From Actinoplanes regularis (lineage in GTDB: Bacteria; Actinomycetota; Actinomycetes; Mycobacteriales; Micromonosporaceae): 64,000 bases of DNA. The translations under genes were made by a program, and so were the position numbers. How positions within the stretch are numbered: the stretch's first letter is position 1; each line of letters begins with the position of its first letter. Below are positions 32,488-41,109 of this stretch, piece by piece. The notes under the pieces were generated by a model. That model saw only the letters and a list, made by a program, of their open reading frames with translations. It was not told the origin of the DNA and ran no database searches. The stretch lies in assembly GCF_900188005.1 (NCBI RefSeq), contig NZ_FZNR01000010.1, positions 62,001 through 126,000 on the forward strand, written 5' to 3'.

Positions 32488-33354
32488 CTACTGGCCGGCT
32501 GTTGCCAGCTGCGTTTTGATCGCTGCCGGCAGCGGCGTGGTGGGCCGGTCGATGAGCCGACTCAGGTCGCCGGTGACGGTGGCCAGTTCGCCGCGGGCGA
32601 TGGCGTCCTCGGTGTCGACGAAGACCGGCAGCATGGCGTCGGGCAGACCCGCGGCGGACAGCATCCGCTGATAGTCGACCGCGGAGACCTGCTGGTAGGT
32701 GATGTTCTCGCCGGCGTGCCGGGACAGTTCGGCGGCGTACTCGTGCAGGCTCCACGATCGGTCGCCGCTCAGCTCGTACGTCATGTTCTCGTGCCCCGTG
32801 CCCGCCAGGACAGCCGCCGCGGCTGCCGCGTAGTCGTCGCGCGTGGCAGTAGCGAGTCGGCTGTGCCCGTCGGCGGTCCCGATCACCGTGCCGCGCGCCA
32901 GCACGTGGGGCAGTTGGGTCGTGTAGTTCTCGGTGTACCAGCCGTTGCGCAGGAACGTGAACGGCAGTCCGGACTGCTCGATGGCGTGCTCGGTGGCCTG
33001 GTGGTCGTCGGCGATGACGAAGCGGGTGGCCGGGCCGCCGAGGATGCTCGTATAGGCCAGCAGTGCGACGTCGGCCGTCTTCGCCGCCTGGATCACGGCG
33101 TCGTGCTGGGCCAGCCGCCGTCCCAGTTGGTTACCCGAGACGAGCAGGACCCGGTCGCCGGGCTGGAAGGCGTCGATGAGTGACTCGGGGATGTCGTGGT
33201 CGGCGGTGCGGACGGTGATCCCGTGTTCGGCGGGATGGGTGGCGCGGGCCCGGTCACGGACCACGACGGCGAGCTGGTCGGCGGGAACCAGCTCGAGAAG
33301 GTGGCGCACGACGAGGCGGCCGAGCTGGCCGGTGGCTCCGGTGACAACGATCAT
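32488..33354 (-). CDS. NmrA/QOR2-type NAD(P)H-binding oxidoreductase
   Basis: Protein of 288 residues beginning MIVVTGATGQLGRLVVRHLL (GxxGxxG). It is of the atypical SDR type 5: GDRVLLVSGNQLGRRLAQHD, then ADVALLAYTSILGG and FTFLRNGWYTENY, features of quinone-oxidoreductase-2 (YtfG-like) proteins. It probably reduces quinones or senses NADP(H). Divergent from the TetR gene with an ~98-bp shared promoter region, the typical layout of a repressor and its target. Confidence 0.88.
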   Translation of the reverse strand: MIVVTGATGQLGRLVVRHLLELVPADQLAVVVRDRARATHPAEHGITVRTADHDIPESLIDAFQPGDRVLLVSGNQLGRRLAQHDAVIQAAKTADVALLAYTSILGGPATRFVIADDHQATEHAIEQSGLPFTFLRNGWYTENYTTQLPHVLARGTVIGTADGHSRLATATRDDYAAAAAAVLAGTGHENMTYELSGDRSWSLHEYAAELSRHAGENITYQQVSAVDYQRMLSAAGLPDAMLPVFVDTEDAIARGELATVTGDLSRLIDRPTTPLPAAIKTQLATAGQ

Positions 33355-33452
33355 GTCGGAGGTCTCCTTGCGAGAAGGCGAGACGTGAGCCGCTAAGCTA
33401 CAACGGTCGGTGCAACTTTGTAAAACGATGACTGTAAAATATGGGGGGTGTC

Positions 33453-34103
33453 ATGGTGAATCCTGGTGAGCAGGTCGCCCGGCCGCGGCGAGGATGGGCC
33501 GACAAGCGGGAGGCGATCACCCGCGGGGCGCGCGTGGTGTTCGCGCGCGACGGCTACACCCGGGCCAGCATCGATGCGGTAGCGGTGCAGGCCGGCGTGT
33601 CCACCCGCACGATCTACAACCACTTCGGCGACAAGGAGAAGCTGTTCACTTCTGTGGTCGTGGACAGCTCAGTCCAGGTCAGAGACGTCCTCATCGCGCG
33701 CACGAGGCAGCATCTTGACGCTTGCACCGATCTGGAGTCCGGCCTGGTCGCCGTCGCCCGAGCGTGGGTGGCCACCATGGCGCAGTTCACCGAACACTTC
33801 GCCTTGATCCGGCAGATCGCTACCGAGGCGAACCACTTTCCCCCGCACGTACGGCAAGCCTGGCAGGACGCCGGACCTCAGGCAGCGCGGGCCGAACTCG
33901 CCCGCCACCTCGACATGCTCATTCGGCAAGGCCTCCTCACATCCGACAACCCCGAACGGGCGGCCGTCCACTTCCACCTGCTCGCCTTCGCCGAGATCAC
34001 CGAACGGTACGAGCAGGGAACCCTCACCCTCGACGACCCCGAGACCGACGAGATCATCACTGCCGGCGTCCGGACGTTCCTGCACGGCCACCTCCCGCGC
34101 TGA
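33453..34103 (+). CDS. TetR-family repressor of the divergent oxidoreductase
   Basis: Protein of 216 residues; ATG 33453 follows GGGGGG by about five bases (ATG 33441 possible). The N-terminal HTH spans residues 17-64: KREAITRGARVVFARDGYTR ... VAVQAGVSTRTIYNHFGDKE, the classic TetR three-helix unit. The ligand domain is of the C-terminal TetR_C type seen with QOR-type targets (LIRQIATEANHFPPHVRQAW). It likely represses 32488-33354 through the intergenic region, where TGTAAAA occurs in near-direct repeats. Confidence 0.88.
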   Translation: MVNPGEQVARPRRGWADKREAITRGARVVFARDGYTRASIDAVAVQAGVSTRTIYNHFGDKEKLFTSVVVDSSVQVRDVLIARTRQHLDACTDLESGLVAVARAWVATMAQFTEHFALIRQIATEANHFPPHVRQAWQDAGPQAARAELARHLDMLIRQGLLTSDNPERAAVHFHLLAFAEITERYEQGTLTLDDPETDEIITAGVRTFLHGHLPR

Positions 34104-34148
34104 AGCTGCGTAGCCGCAAACACGAGGTTCGGTTGAGGGGCGTTGAGC

Positions 34149-34220
34149 TGCCAGATAGCGGGCGGCGTAGACCGTCCGACGTAACGCCCCACACTTCTTG
34201 ATCGCGCTGGTCAACGCGTT
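34149..34220 (-). pseudogene. Tn3-family transposase fragment
   Basis: Twenty-four codons on the minus strand read NALTSAIKKCGALRRTVYAA then RYLA. This matches the KYGALRRTxxAARYLxD block near the C-terminus of Tn3-family transposases. Nothing of the rest is nearby, so it is a small scrap. A fragment from the N-terminus of such a transposase lies at 42723. Confidence 0.6.
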
Positions 34221-34241
34221 CTGCTGGTACGGGGAGGGCTT

Positions 34242-34868
34242 TCAGGGACAGCCGAGCAGGCCGGCGGCGATCAGCAGGCGTCGCCAGCTGTCCACGTACT
34301 CGCCGGTTCTTGGGTGCCGTCTGTCCGCCGTGCCGGTGCCGAGGACCACGTCCACCAGCCGGGGATACTTCTCGCCGAGAACGTACTCGTCGAAGAAGGT
34401 CGCCAGGTCCGGAGCGAAGATCACGATCTCGGTGTGGCTGGGATCGGGGTCGTCGTACGCGCCGATGTAGTCCTCGGGGTCGATGTAGATGACGTGACCG
34501 TCGGCGACGCGCATCATGACCGACGCGCCGCCGTACCCGACCCGGTCCTCGATCTCCTCGGTATCGCCGGGCAGGTGCTCGGGCATGCTGACGATCTCGG
34601 CGCCGACCTGCAGGTTCTCGCCCAGGGGGAAGTCGTCGGTCAGGCGCGACCGCCAAGCCTCCGGCGTCCGGAGGTCCCACGGGGGCTTGAACAGGAAGTT
34701 CACCCCCTCCAGCCGGGCGAACAGGCTGAACACCTCGGTGGTGCCGGGCGGCAGCCCGTCGACCGGGGCGAGCGGAGCGCCGGGGACGACGACGTTGCCG
34801 AACCCGCGTTCGGCCTCGAGGACGCGCAGCGTCTCGAGCTTGTCGCGCAGGCTCGCGATCGTCGTCAC
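34242..34868 (-). CDS. Hypothetical protein, possibly SUKH-like
   Basis: Protein of 208 residues from GTG 34868, beginning TTIASLRDKLETLRVLEAER. It contains NVVVPGAPLAPVDGLPPGTT followed by VFSLFARLEGVNFLFKPPWD, and near the end GHVIYIDPEDYIGAYDDPDP with FFDEYVLGEKYPRLVDVVLG. The Leu-Pro, acidic-loop and terminal-helix layout is reminiscent of SMI1/KNR4 (SUKH) proteins, often immunity or scaffold proteins, but the match is weak. It starts 17 bp after the flavoprotein gene and is probably in the same leftward transcript. Confidence 0.55.
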   Translation of the reverse strand: MTTIASLRDKLETLRVLEAERGFGNVVVPGAPLAPVDGLPPGTTEVFSLFARLEGVNFLFKPPWDLRTPEAWRSRLTDDFPLGENLQVGAEIVSMPEHLPGDTEEIEDRVGYGGASVMMRVADGHVIYIDPEDYIGAYDDPDPSHTEIVIFAPDLATFFDEYVLGEKYPRLVDVVLGTGTADRRHPRTGEYVDSWRRLLIAAGLLGCP

Positions 34869-34884
34869 CCGGCCGGCCCGGCGA

Positions 34885-36555
34885 TCAGAGGGACCGGGCG
34901 GCGTGGCGGCCGGCGGCCCGGCCACTGAAGATGCAGCCGCCGAGGAACGTGCCCTCCAGAGCGTTGTAACCGTGCACGCCACCGCCGCCGAAGCCGGCGA
35001 CCTCGCCGGCCGCGTAGAGGCCCGGCACCACCTGGCCGTCGGCGCCGATCACCCGCGAGTCCAGGTCGGTCTGGATGCCGCCGAGGGTCTTGCGGGTGAG
35101 GATGTGCAGCTTCACGCCGATCAGCGGGCCGGCGGCGGGGTCGAGGACGCGGTGCGGGACCGACGTACGCCCGATCTTGTCGCCGATGTACCGCCGCGAG
35201 TTGTAGATCCCCTGCACCTGCGCGTCCTTGGTGACCTTGTTGGCCAGTTGCCGGTCACGCGCCTCGATCTGGCCCCGCACGTGCGCCGCGTCCAGCAGCG
35301 GCTCGGCGGTCAGCTCGTTCATCCCCGCGATCAGTTCCTCGAGGGTGGAGGCGACCACGAAGTCCGCGCCGTGCCGCTTGAACGCCTCGACCGGCCCGGG
35401 CGCGCCCTTGCCGAACAGCCGCTCGCGGATGAAGGCCTTGCGGTCCTTCGCGGTCAGGTCGGGGTTCTGTTCGGAGCCGGAGAGCGCGAACTCCTTCTCG
35501 ATCATCTTCTGCGTGAGGATGAACCAGGAGTGGTCGTAGCCGGCGATGTCCGGGGTGGTGCGCAGGTAGCGCAGCGTTCCCAGCGTGTCGTAGCTGGGGT
35601 AGTACGGCTGGGGCAGCCGCCGCCCGAGGGCGTCGAACCACATCGGCGACGGCGCGGACAGGATCCGGATGCCGTGACCCGGCCAGATCGGATCCCAGTT
35701 CTGGACGCCCTCGGTGTAGTGCCACATCCGGTCACGGTTGACCAGGCGCGCCCCGGCGTCCTCGGCGATCGCGAGCATCCGCCCGTCCACGTACGCCGGC
35801 ACGCCGGTGATCATGCTGGTCGGGGCGGTGCCGAGCCGTTCCGGCCAGTACTGGCGGACCAGGTCGTGGTTCGCCCCGATACCTCCGGTGGTGACGATCA
35901 CCGCCTGGGCGCGTACCTCGAAATCCGAGATCTCCTCCCGGTTCGAGGGGAACCCGCGGGCGGCGTCGTCATCGGCCAGGATCTTTCCGCGTACGCCGAC
36001 GACCGCCCCACCCTCGACGATCAGTTCGTCCACCCGGTGCCGGTGCCGGAACTCGAGCAGGTTCGACTCGGCGGCACGGTGCGCGGACGCGGCGAACGGC
36101 TCCACCACCCCGGTCCCTGTCCCCCAGGTGATGTGGAAGCGCGGCACCGAGTTGCCGTGCCCGCCCGCCCGCAGGTCACCGCGCTCGGCCCAGCCGGCGA
36201 ACGGCAGCCAGCTCAGCCCGAGCCCGGCCAGCCAGGAACGCTTCTCCCCCGCCGCGAACTCGACGTACGCGCGCGCCCACTTGACCGCCCAGGAGTCCTC
36301 GTCGTCGAGGCGGTCGAAGCCGGCCGAGCCGCGCCAGTCGCTCCAGGCCAGCTCGAGGCTGTCGGTGATGCGGGCGCGCCGCTGCTCGGGGCTGTCGACG
36401 AAGAACAGCCCGCCGAACGACCACCACGCCTGCCCGCCCAGGTTCGCCGCGTTCTCCTGGTCGAGCAGCGCCACCCGCTTGCCGGCGGCGCTCAGTTCGT
36501 GCGCCGCGACCAGACCGGCCAGCCCGGCACCGACGACGATGACGTCCGCGTCCAC
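34885..36555 (-). CDS. FAD-binding dehydrogenase (fumarate reductase/KstD-like flavoprotein)
   Basis: Protein of 556 residues; GTG 36555 follows GAGGGGG. The FAD-binding Rossmann unit is DVIVVGAGLAGLVAAHELSA near residue 5, with Asp/Glu ending the second strand (ALLDQE). The active-site and substrate-binding middle contains WSFGGLFFVDSPEQRRARI and TTGGIGANHDLVRQYW, and the C-terminal FAD cap is GLYAAGEVAGFGGGGVHGYN ... LEGTFLGGCIFSGRAAGRHA. Family members catalyse dehydrogenation or reduction of unsaturated acids or 3-ketosteroids; this subgroup is often annotated only as FAD-binding dehydrogenase. It diverges from the siderophore operon, and a functional link is not shown. Confidence 0.87.
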   Translation of the reverse strand: MDADVIVVGAGLAGLVAAHELSAAGKRVALLDQENAANLGGQAWWSFGGLFFVDSPEQRRARITDSLELAWSDWRGSAGFDRLDDEDSWAVKWARAYVEFAAGEKRSWLAGLGLSWLPFAGWAERGDLRAGGHGNSVPRFHITWGTGTGVVEPFAASAHRAAESNLLEFRHRHRVDELIVEGGAVVGVRGKILADDDAARGFPSNREEISDFEVRAQAVIVTTGGIGANHDLVRQYWPERLGTAPTSMITGVPAYVDGRMLAIAEDAGARLVNRDRMWHYTEGVQNWDPIWPGHGIRILSAPSPMWFDALGRRLPQPYYPSYDTLGTLRYLRTTPDIAGYDHSWFILTQKMIEKEFALSGSEQNPDLTAKDRKAFIRERLFGKGAPGPVEAFKRHGADFVVASTLEELIAGMNELTAEPLLDAAHVRGQIEARDRQLANKVTKDAQVQGIYNSRRYIGDKIGRTSVPHRVLDPAAGPLIGVKLHILTRKTLGGIQTDLDSRVIGADGQVVPGLYAAGEVAGFGGGGVHGYNALEGTFLGGCIFSGRAAGRHAARSL

Positions 36556-36702
36556 GACAACCCCCTCAAGGTGACCCACGCCACTGCGATAAGGAAATGT
36601 ATCCGATCGATGATCATTACCGGCTGGTGCGGTCAATGTGTCCTCCCTCGCGCGGCCAAACCCCGGACGGACATCTGATACAGACCCGGCAACAATGGGG
36701 GT

Positions 36703-38079
36703 GTGCCGCAGCCGACACCCACCGCCGACCCGGCCCAGACTCGCGTGCAGCTCCAGGAGATTCGTCCTGACCTGGTCGAACGCTTCGACGCCGCCCTGCC
36801 GGGAGCACGGGCGGCGGTGCTGGACAGGTTGCGGCTCGCGATCGGGCGCGAGCCGCTGCCCGGCGCCGCCTTCACCGACATGGATCCCGTGGAGCTGGCC
36901 GCGAAGCTGTGGCCGGGGACGGCGTTCGTCGGCGAGATCGCCAACAGCGTCGCCAACCTGGCCCTGGCCCGCGCCGACCAGCCGGCCGGCCGGCCGCACA
37001 TCGCGCCCGGCGACCCGGACGGCCTCGGCAAGATCGAACAACTGCTGGTGGACGGGCATCCACTGCACCCGTGCTGCCGGACCCGCGCCGGGATGACCGT
37101 CGCCGATGTCCTCGCCTACGCGCCCGAGCACCGGCCGGTGATCCGCCTGCGCCGCCTGCGGGTACCGGCCGAACGCTGGCACGGCACCGGCCAGCCGGTC
37201 CTCTACGCCCACCCGTGGCAGGCGGCCCGGCTGCTGCGGCGCTACCCGTGGCTGACCGACGTGGGGCCGACCAGACCGGTCCGGCCACTGATGTCGCTGC
37301 GCACGGTCGCGCCGGTCAACGGCGGCCCGCACATCAAGACCGCGGTCGACGTGCAGATGACCTCGGCCGTGCGGACCGTCTCCCCGGCGGCCGTGCACAA
37401 CGGACCGATCCTGTCGGAGTTCCTCGCCGGGATCACCGCGGACCTGCCGATCGACGTGCTCGCCGAGACCGAGGCCGGCGCGGTGATCACCGAGGACGGG
37501 CCGGACCGGCACCTGGCCCACCTGATCCGGCGGGCACCCCGCCTCGGCGCGGGCGAGCAGGCCGTACCCCTCGGAGTCTTCGCCACCCGGTTCCTCGACA
37601 CCGTCGACGACCCGTACCGATGGCTGCGAGAGCTCACCGAAATCCTGTTCACGCCCCTGACCACCGTGCTCGAGCGCGGCGTCGCACTGGAGGCGCACGG
37701 GCAGAACACCCTGGTCGTGCTCCGCGACCGGCGCCCGGTCCGGATCCTCTACCGCGACCTCGGCGGCGTGCGGGTGCACCGCCGGCTCGGCCTCGACCTG
37801 CACGGCGACCTACTCACCGACGACCCGGCCGTGCTGCGGACCAAGCTCGCCGCGGCCGCGCTCGGCACCGTCGCCACCCAGCTCGTGGACGCCTTCGCCG
37901 GCCATCACGGCGCCGAACCCGACCGGTTGTGGGCGATCGTCGCGGCCGGGCTGCGCGACACCCCGGAGCTGCTCACCGAACCGTTGCCGATCAAGGCGAC
38001 CACCGCGATGCGCCTGGCCGCCGACCCGCTCGAAGACATCTGGACCCACCAGCCGAACCCGATGGCGGTGCACGCATGA
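36703..38079 (+). CDS. NIS siderophore synthetase (IucA/IucC family), first
   Basis: Protein of 458 residues, shorter than the usual ~580. NIS motifs: VDGHPLHPCCRTRAGMT (HPxHPxxRxRxG), TAVDVQMTSAVRTVSPAAVH, EAHGQNTLVVL and YRDLGGVRVHR near the C-terminus. It adenylates a carboxylate of citrate or another acid and condenses it with an amine or alcohol. GTG 36703 is used; no convincing RBS is seen upstream, so the start is uncertain. It overlaps the second synthetase by ATGA. Likely job: build a citrate-type siderophore. Confidence 0.88.
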   Translation: MPQPTPTADPAQTRVQLQEIRPDLVERFDAALPGARAAVLDRLRLAIGREPLPGAAFTDMDPVELAAKLWPGTAFVGEIANSVANLALARADQPAGRPHIAPGDPDGLGKIEQLLVDGHPLHPCCRTRAGMTVADVLAYAPEHRPVIRLRRLRVPAERWHGTGQPVLYAHPWQAARLLRRYPWLTDVGPTRPVRPLMSLRTVAPVNGGPHIKTAVDVQMTSAVRTVSPAAVHNGPILSEFLAGITADLPIDVLAETEAGAVITEDGPDRHLAHLIRRAPRLGAGEQAVPLGVFATRFLDTVDDPYRWLRELTEILFTPLTTVLERGVALEAHGQNTLVVLRDRRPVRILYRDLGGVRVHRRLGLDLHGDLLTDDPAVLRTKLAAAALGTVATQLVDAFAGHHGAEPDRLWAIVAAGLRDTPELLTEPLPIKATTAMRLAADPLEDIWTHQPNPMAVHA

Positions 38080-39617
38080 CCTCGCACCTCACCGCCGGAC
38101 GACTCGCCGTGGCGGTCGCGCACACCGAGGCCGCCCTCGCCGTGCACGCGCCGCACCTGATCGCGGGCTTCCTCGACAACCTGCCGCACGCCGCGGAGAC
38201 GGTCGGGCGACGGCTGCGCGGCGCCCTCGCCCGCGAGGGCCTGGTCACCGACGACGACCCGGACGCGACCCGGTACGCGTTCAACCGGGTCGAGTTCGCG
38301 CGCTCCGGGGTGGCCGAGCCGGTGGACCTGCTCGGCGGGATCGACGCGCCGGCGTTCGCGGCGGAGCTGCGCAACGCGGTGGTCAACCTCGCGATCGCGC
38401 TGGCCCGGCCCGGGCCGGTACGCGGCGGGGACCCGGACGAGGCGGCGATCGCCGGGGAACGGCTGGCCATCTCCGGTCACAACCTGCACCCCTGCGGACG
38501 GACCCGGCTGGGCTGGGACACCTGCGACGTCCTGGCCCACGATCTGGAATCCGGAAGCACGCGGATCCGCTTCATCGCGGTACGCGACGACGTCCACCTC
38601 GGCGACGACCTGAGCACGCTGCATCCGGGCGACGTCCCCGCCGGCTATCGCGCCCAGCCCGTGCACGCCTGGCAGCACGAGCTGGTCGTGAAGCGCTACG
38701 CACACCTGTTCGCCGACGGGACCCTGCGTGAACTGGACGGCCATCTCGACGCCGTACCCACCGCCGCCCTGCGCACCCTGCTGCTGCCACCCGCCGCCGA
38801 CGGCAGCCGCCGCTACCTCAAAGTCTCCCTGGACATCCAGGTCACCTCCACCCGGCGCAGCATCTCGGTCGCCAGCACCCGTAACGGCCCGGCCGTCTCC
38901 ACGCTGCTGCACCGCCTCGTCGCCGGCGAACCCAGCCTGCTGCTGATGGCCGAGACCGCCGGTGCCGCCGTACCGGTCGGCTCCGGCCGCGACCTCTCCG
39001 CCATCCTCCGCGAAGGTCTCACCGGCCGGCTCGCCCCCGGCGAGGAGGCCATCCCCGGCAGCGCCCTCCCCCACCGCCTGGCCGAACTCGTCCACCGGCA
39101 CGGCGGCGGCCCGGCCGCCTGGCTGCACGACTACGCCCGGCTGCTGCTGCCGCCACTGCTGCGCCTGGCCGTCCACGGCGTCGCCCTCGAAGCGCACCTG
39201 CAGAACTGCCTGCCCACCTTCGTCGACGGCCGCCCGCACCGGCTCGCCCTGCGCGACTTCGCCGGACTGCGCCTGCACCTGCCCCGCCTCGCCGCCGCCG
39301 GACACCACGTCGACCTCTGGCCCGGATCGGTCGTCGGCACCGACGACCCGGCGGTGATGCGCGCCAAGCTCGGCTACACCGCCTTCCAGGCGCACCTCGG
39401 CGAGATCGTGATCCATTCCGGACTTCCGGAAGCCGAGGCCTGGCGGATCGTCCGCGACGTCGTCGACGAGACCTACGCCGCGCTACGGTCGGCGGAGGCC
39501 CGGGCGGACCACGCCGCGTTCACCGCGCCGACCGTTCCGCACAAGGCCCTGGTCCGGATGCGACTCGCCGACCAGGGCGACATCTACATCCCGGTGGAGA
39601 ATCCGCTGCATGGCTGA
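38076..39617 (+). CDS. NIS siderophore synthetase (IucA/IucC family), second
   Basis: Protein of 513 residues. Corresponding motifs are present but differ: SGHNLHPCGRTRLGW (first Pro replaced by Asn), VSLDIQVTSTRRSISVASTR, EAHLQNCLPTF and LRDFAGLRLHLP, so it probably uses a different substrate from its neighbour. It overlaps the first gene by ATGA and the decarboxylase gene by 8 bp, so the three are one transcript. Together two NIS synthetases and a decarboxylase resemble staphyloferrin-B- or vibrioferrin-type pathways, which use Sbn- or Pvs-type enzymes. The product structure is unknown. Confidence 0.88.
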   Translation: MTSHLTAGRLAVAVAHTEAALAVHAPHLIAGFLDNLPHAAETVGRRLRGALAREGLVTDDDPDATRYAFNRVEFARSGVAEPVDLLGGIDAPAFAAELRNAVVNLAIALARPGPVRGGDPDEAAIAGERLAISGHNLHPCGRTRLGWDTCDVLAHDLESGSTRIRFIAVRDDVHLGDDLSTLHPGDVPAGYRAQPVHAWQHELVVKRYAHLFADGTLRELDGHLDAVPTAALRTLLLPPAADGSRRYLKVSLDIQVTSTRRSISVASTRNGPAVSTLLHRLVAGEPSLLLMAETAGAAVPVGSGRDLSAILREGLTGRLAPGEEAIPGSALPHRLAELVHRHGGGPAAWLHDYARLLLPPLLRLAVHGVALEAHLQNCLPTFVDGRPHRLALRDFAGLRLHLPRLAAAGHHVDLWPGSVVGTDDPAVMRAKLGYTAFQAHLGEIVIHSGLPEAEAWRIVRDVVDETYAALRSAEARADHAAFTAPTVPHKALVRMRLADQGDIYIPVENPLHG

Positions 39618-40746
39618 GCTTCCCGCACACGTCGCCGCGGCGCTGTGGCGCCTGCCGGCGCCGGCCTGCGCCTACCTCTACGACACCACCGCGCTGCTCA
39701 CCCAGGTGGCCCGGCTGCGGGCCTGCCTGCCATCGAGGACCACGCTGCTGTACGCCGTGAAAGCCAACGGCCACCCCGCCGTCGTGCACACGCTCGCCGC
39801 CACGTGCGACGGCCTCGAAGTCGCCTCCGGCGGGGAGCTCGAACTCGCCGTCCGGGCCGGCGCCCGCCGGATCGTCTTCGGCGGGCCGGGCAAGACCGAC
39901 GGCGAACTGATCGCCGCGGCCAAGGCCGGCGCCGTGCTCAACGTGGAGAGCCTGTTCGAGGCGCGGCGACTCGCCGGGCTCGGTTTCCGCGGCGGCATCT
40001 GCCTGCGGATCAACCGCAACGACGTCGCGGTCACCGGCAGCCACGCGATGACCGGCACACCGACCCCGTTCGGCATCGACGAGAACCAGCTCGCGTCGGT
40101 GCTCGCCGAACTGCCCGAGGGCCTCGACGTGATCGGCTTCCACCTGCACGCGGTCTCCAACAACCTCGACGGCGCGGCACACGCCGAGTTCCTCACCGAG
40201 GCGATCTGCTGGTCGATCAGGACCGCCTCCCGGTACGGCGTGAACCTGCGCGTCGTCAACGCCGGCGGCGGCCTCGGGGTCGACTACACATCGCACGCGT
40301 CGATCGACGTCGCCCCGCTGTCCCAGGTGGTGGTCCCGGACGGCATCGAGCTGGTCCTCGAACCGGGCCGATACCTGGCCGCCGACGCCGGCTACTACGC
40401 CGCCGAGGTCCTCGATCTGAAGACCACCCATGGGCGTACGTTCGCGGTGCTCCGTGGCGGCACCCACCACTTCCGGCTGCCCGCCGCCTGGGGCTACAGC
40501 CACCCGTTCACGATCCTGCCGGTCGACGCCTGGGACCGCCCATACCCCCGCCCGTCGGTGACCGACACCCCCGTCGACGCCGTCGGCGAACTGTGCACTC
40601 CCCGCGACGTCCTCACCCGCGGCCAGCACGTCGCTCACCTGCGCGTGGGCGACCTGCTCGTCTTCGGCCGCACCGGGGCGTACGGCTGGGACATCTCCCA
40701 CCACGACTTCCTGCGCCACCCCGCGCCCCACTTCATCCTGCTCTGA
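39610..40746 (+). CDS. PLP-dependent type III (fold III) decarboxylase, SbnH/PvsE-like
   Basis: Protein of 378 residues, the third gene of the operon. Alanine-racemase-fold decarboxylase motifs: TLLYAVKANGHPAVV (PLP Lys), LEVASGGELELAV, HLHAVSNN, VVNAGGGLGVDY, LEPGRYLAADAGYYAAEV, VGELCTPRDVL (catalytic Cys) and FGRTGAYGWDISHHDFL. It decarboxylates an amino-acid moiety, as SbnH does on a citryl-diaminopropionate intermediate in staphyloferrin B. Its presence beside two NIS genes defines the pathway type. No dedicated transport or uptake gene remains intact nearby. Confidence 0.88.
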   Translation: MAELPAHVAAALWRLPAPACAYLYDTTALLTQVARLRACLPSRTTLLYAVKANGHPAVVHTLAATCDGLEVASGGELELAVRAGARRIVFGGPGKTDGELIAAAKAGAVLNVESLFEARRLAGLGFRGGICLRINRNDVAVTGSHAMTGTPTPFGIDENQLASVLAELPEGLDVIGFHLHAVSNNLDGAAHAEFLTEAICWSIRTASRYGVNLRVVNAGGGLGVDYTSHASIDVAPLSQVVVPDGIELVLEPGRYLAADAGYYAAEVLDLKTTHGRTFAVLRGGTHHFRLPAAWGYSHPFTILPVDAWDRPYPRPSVTDTPVDAVGELCTPRDVLTRGQHVAHLRVGDLLVFGRTGAYGWDISHHDFLRHPAPHFILL

Positions 40747-40758
40747 CCGGCCGGCGCG

Positions 40759-40911
40759 TCAGGCGTCGTCGATGGCCAGGGCCGCGAAGGCGAGGACCGT
40801 CGCGGCGACGCTGACCAGCAACACGCCGATGATCACGGCGCGGGCCACGTCGGCACCGTCGCCGGCGATCGCCGCCGGGCCGAACACCGTGGCTACGAGC
40901 CTGGCCACGGA
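40759..40911 (-). pseudogene. C-terminal remnant of an MFS exporter
   Basis: On the minus strand, ending at TGA 40759-40761, about 50 codons read LVATVFGPAAIAGDGADVAR then VIIGVLLVSVAATVLAFAAL and AIDDA. This is a terminal transmembrane helix with the preceding loop, as at the end of MFS transporters. Upstream it runs into repeat R1b and no further coding is present. Next to a siderophore operon the natural guess is a lost siderophore exporter. Confidence 0.5.
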
Positions 40912-40944
40912 GCCCCATAGGTCGTACCTGGAAATGGATCTTGA
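40895..40944 (+). repeat. Interspersed repeat R1, copy b
   Basis: CCTGGCCACGG at 40900-40910, then GTCGTACCTGGAAATGGATC and TTGACTTTGATG. It coincides with the break in the MFS remnant. The left extension shared by copies c and d is not conserved here. Confidence 0.78.
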
Positions 40945-41109
40945 CTTTGATGTTTGTTGATGTCGGGCCCGGCGATCGGGAGCGGTTCCGGGAATCGGCT
41001 GCCGGGACGCCGTTGACCTGCTCGTCTTGTTTACCTACTGTGTGCTCGTTCACATATGCCGGGCCGGTGCGGGAGGGGCATTTCGTGCGCTGGACGGGCA
41101 CTCACTGAG

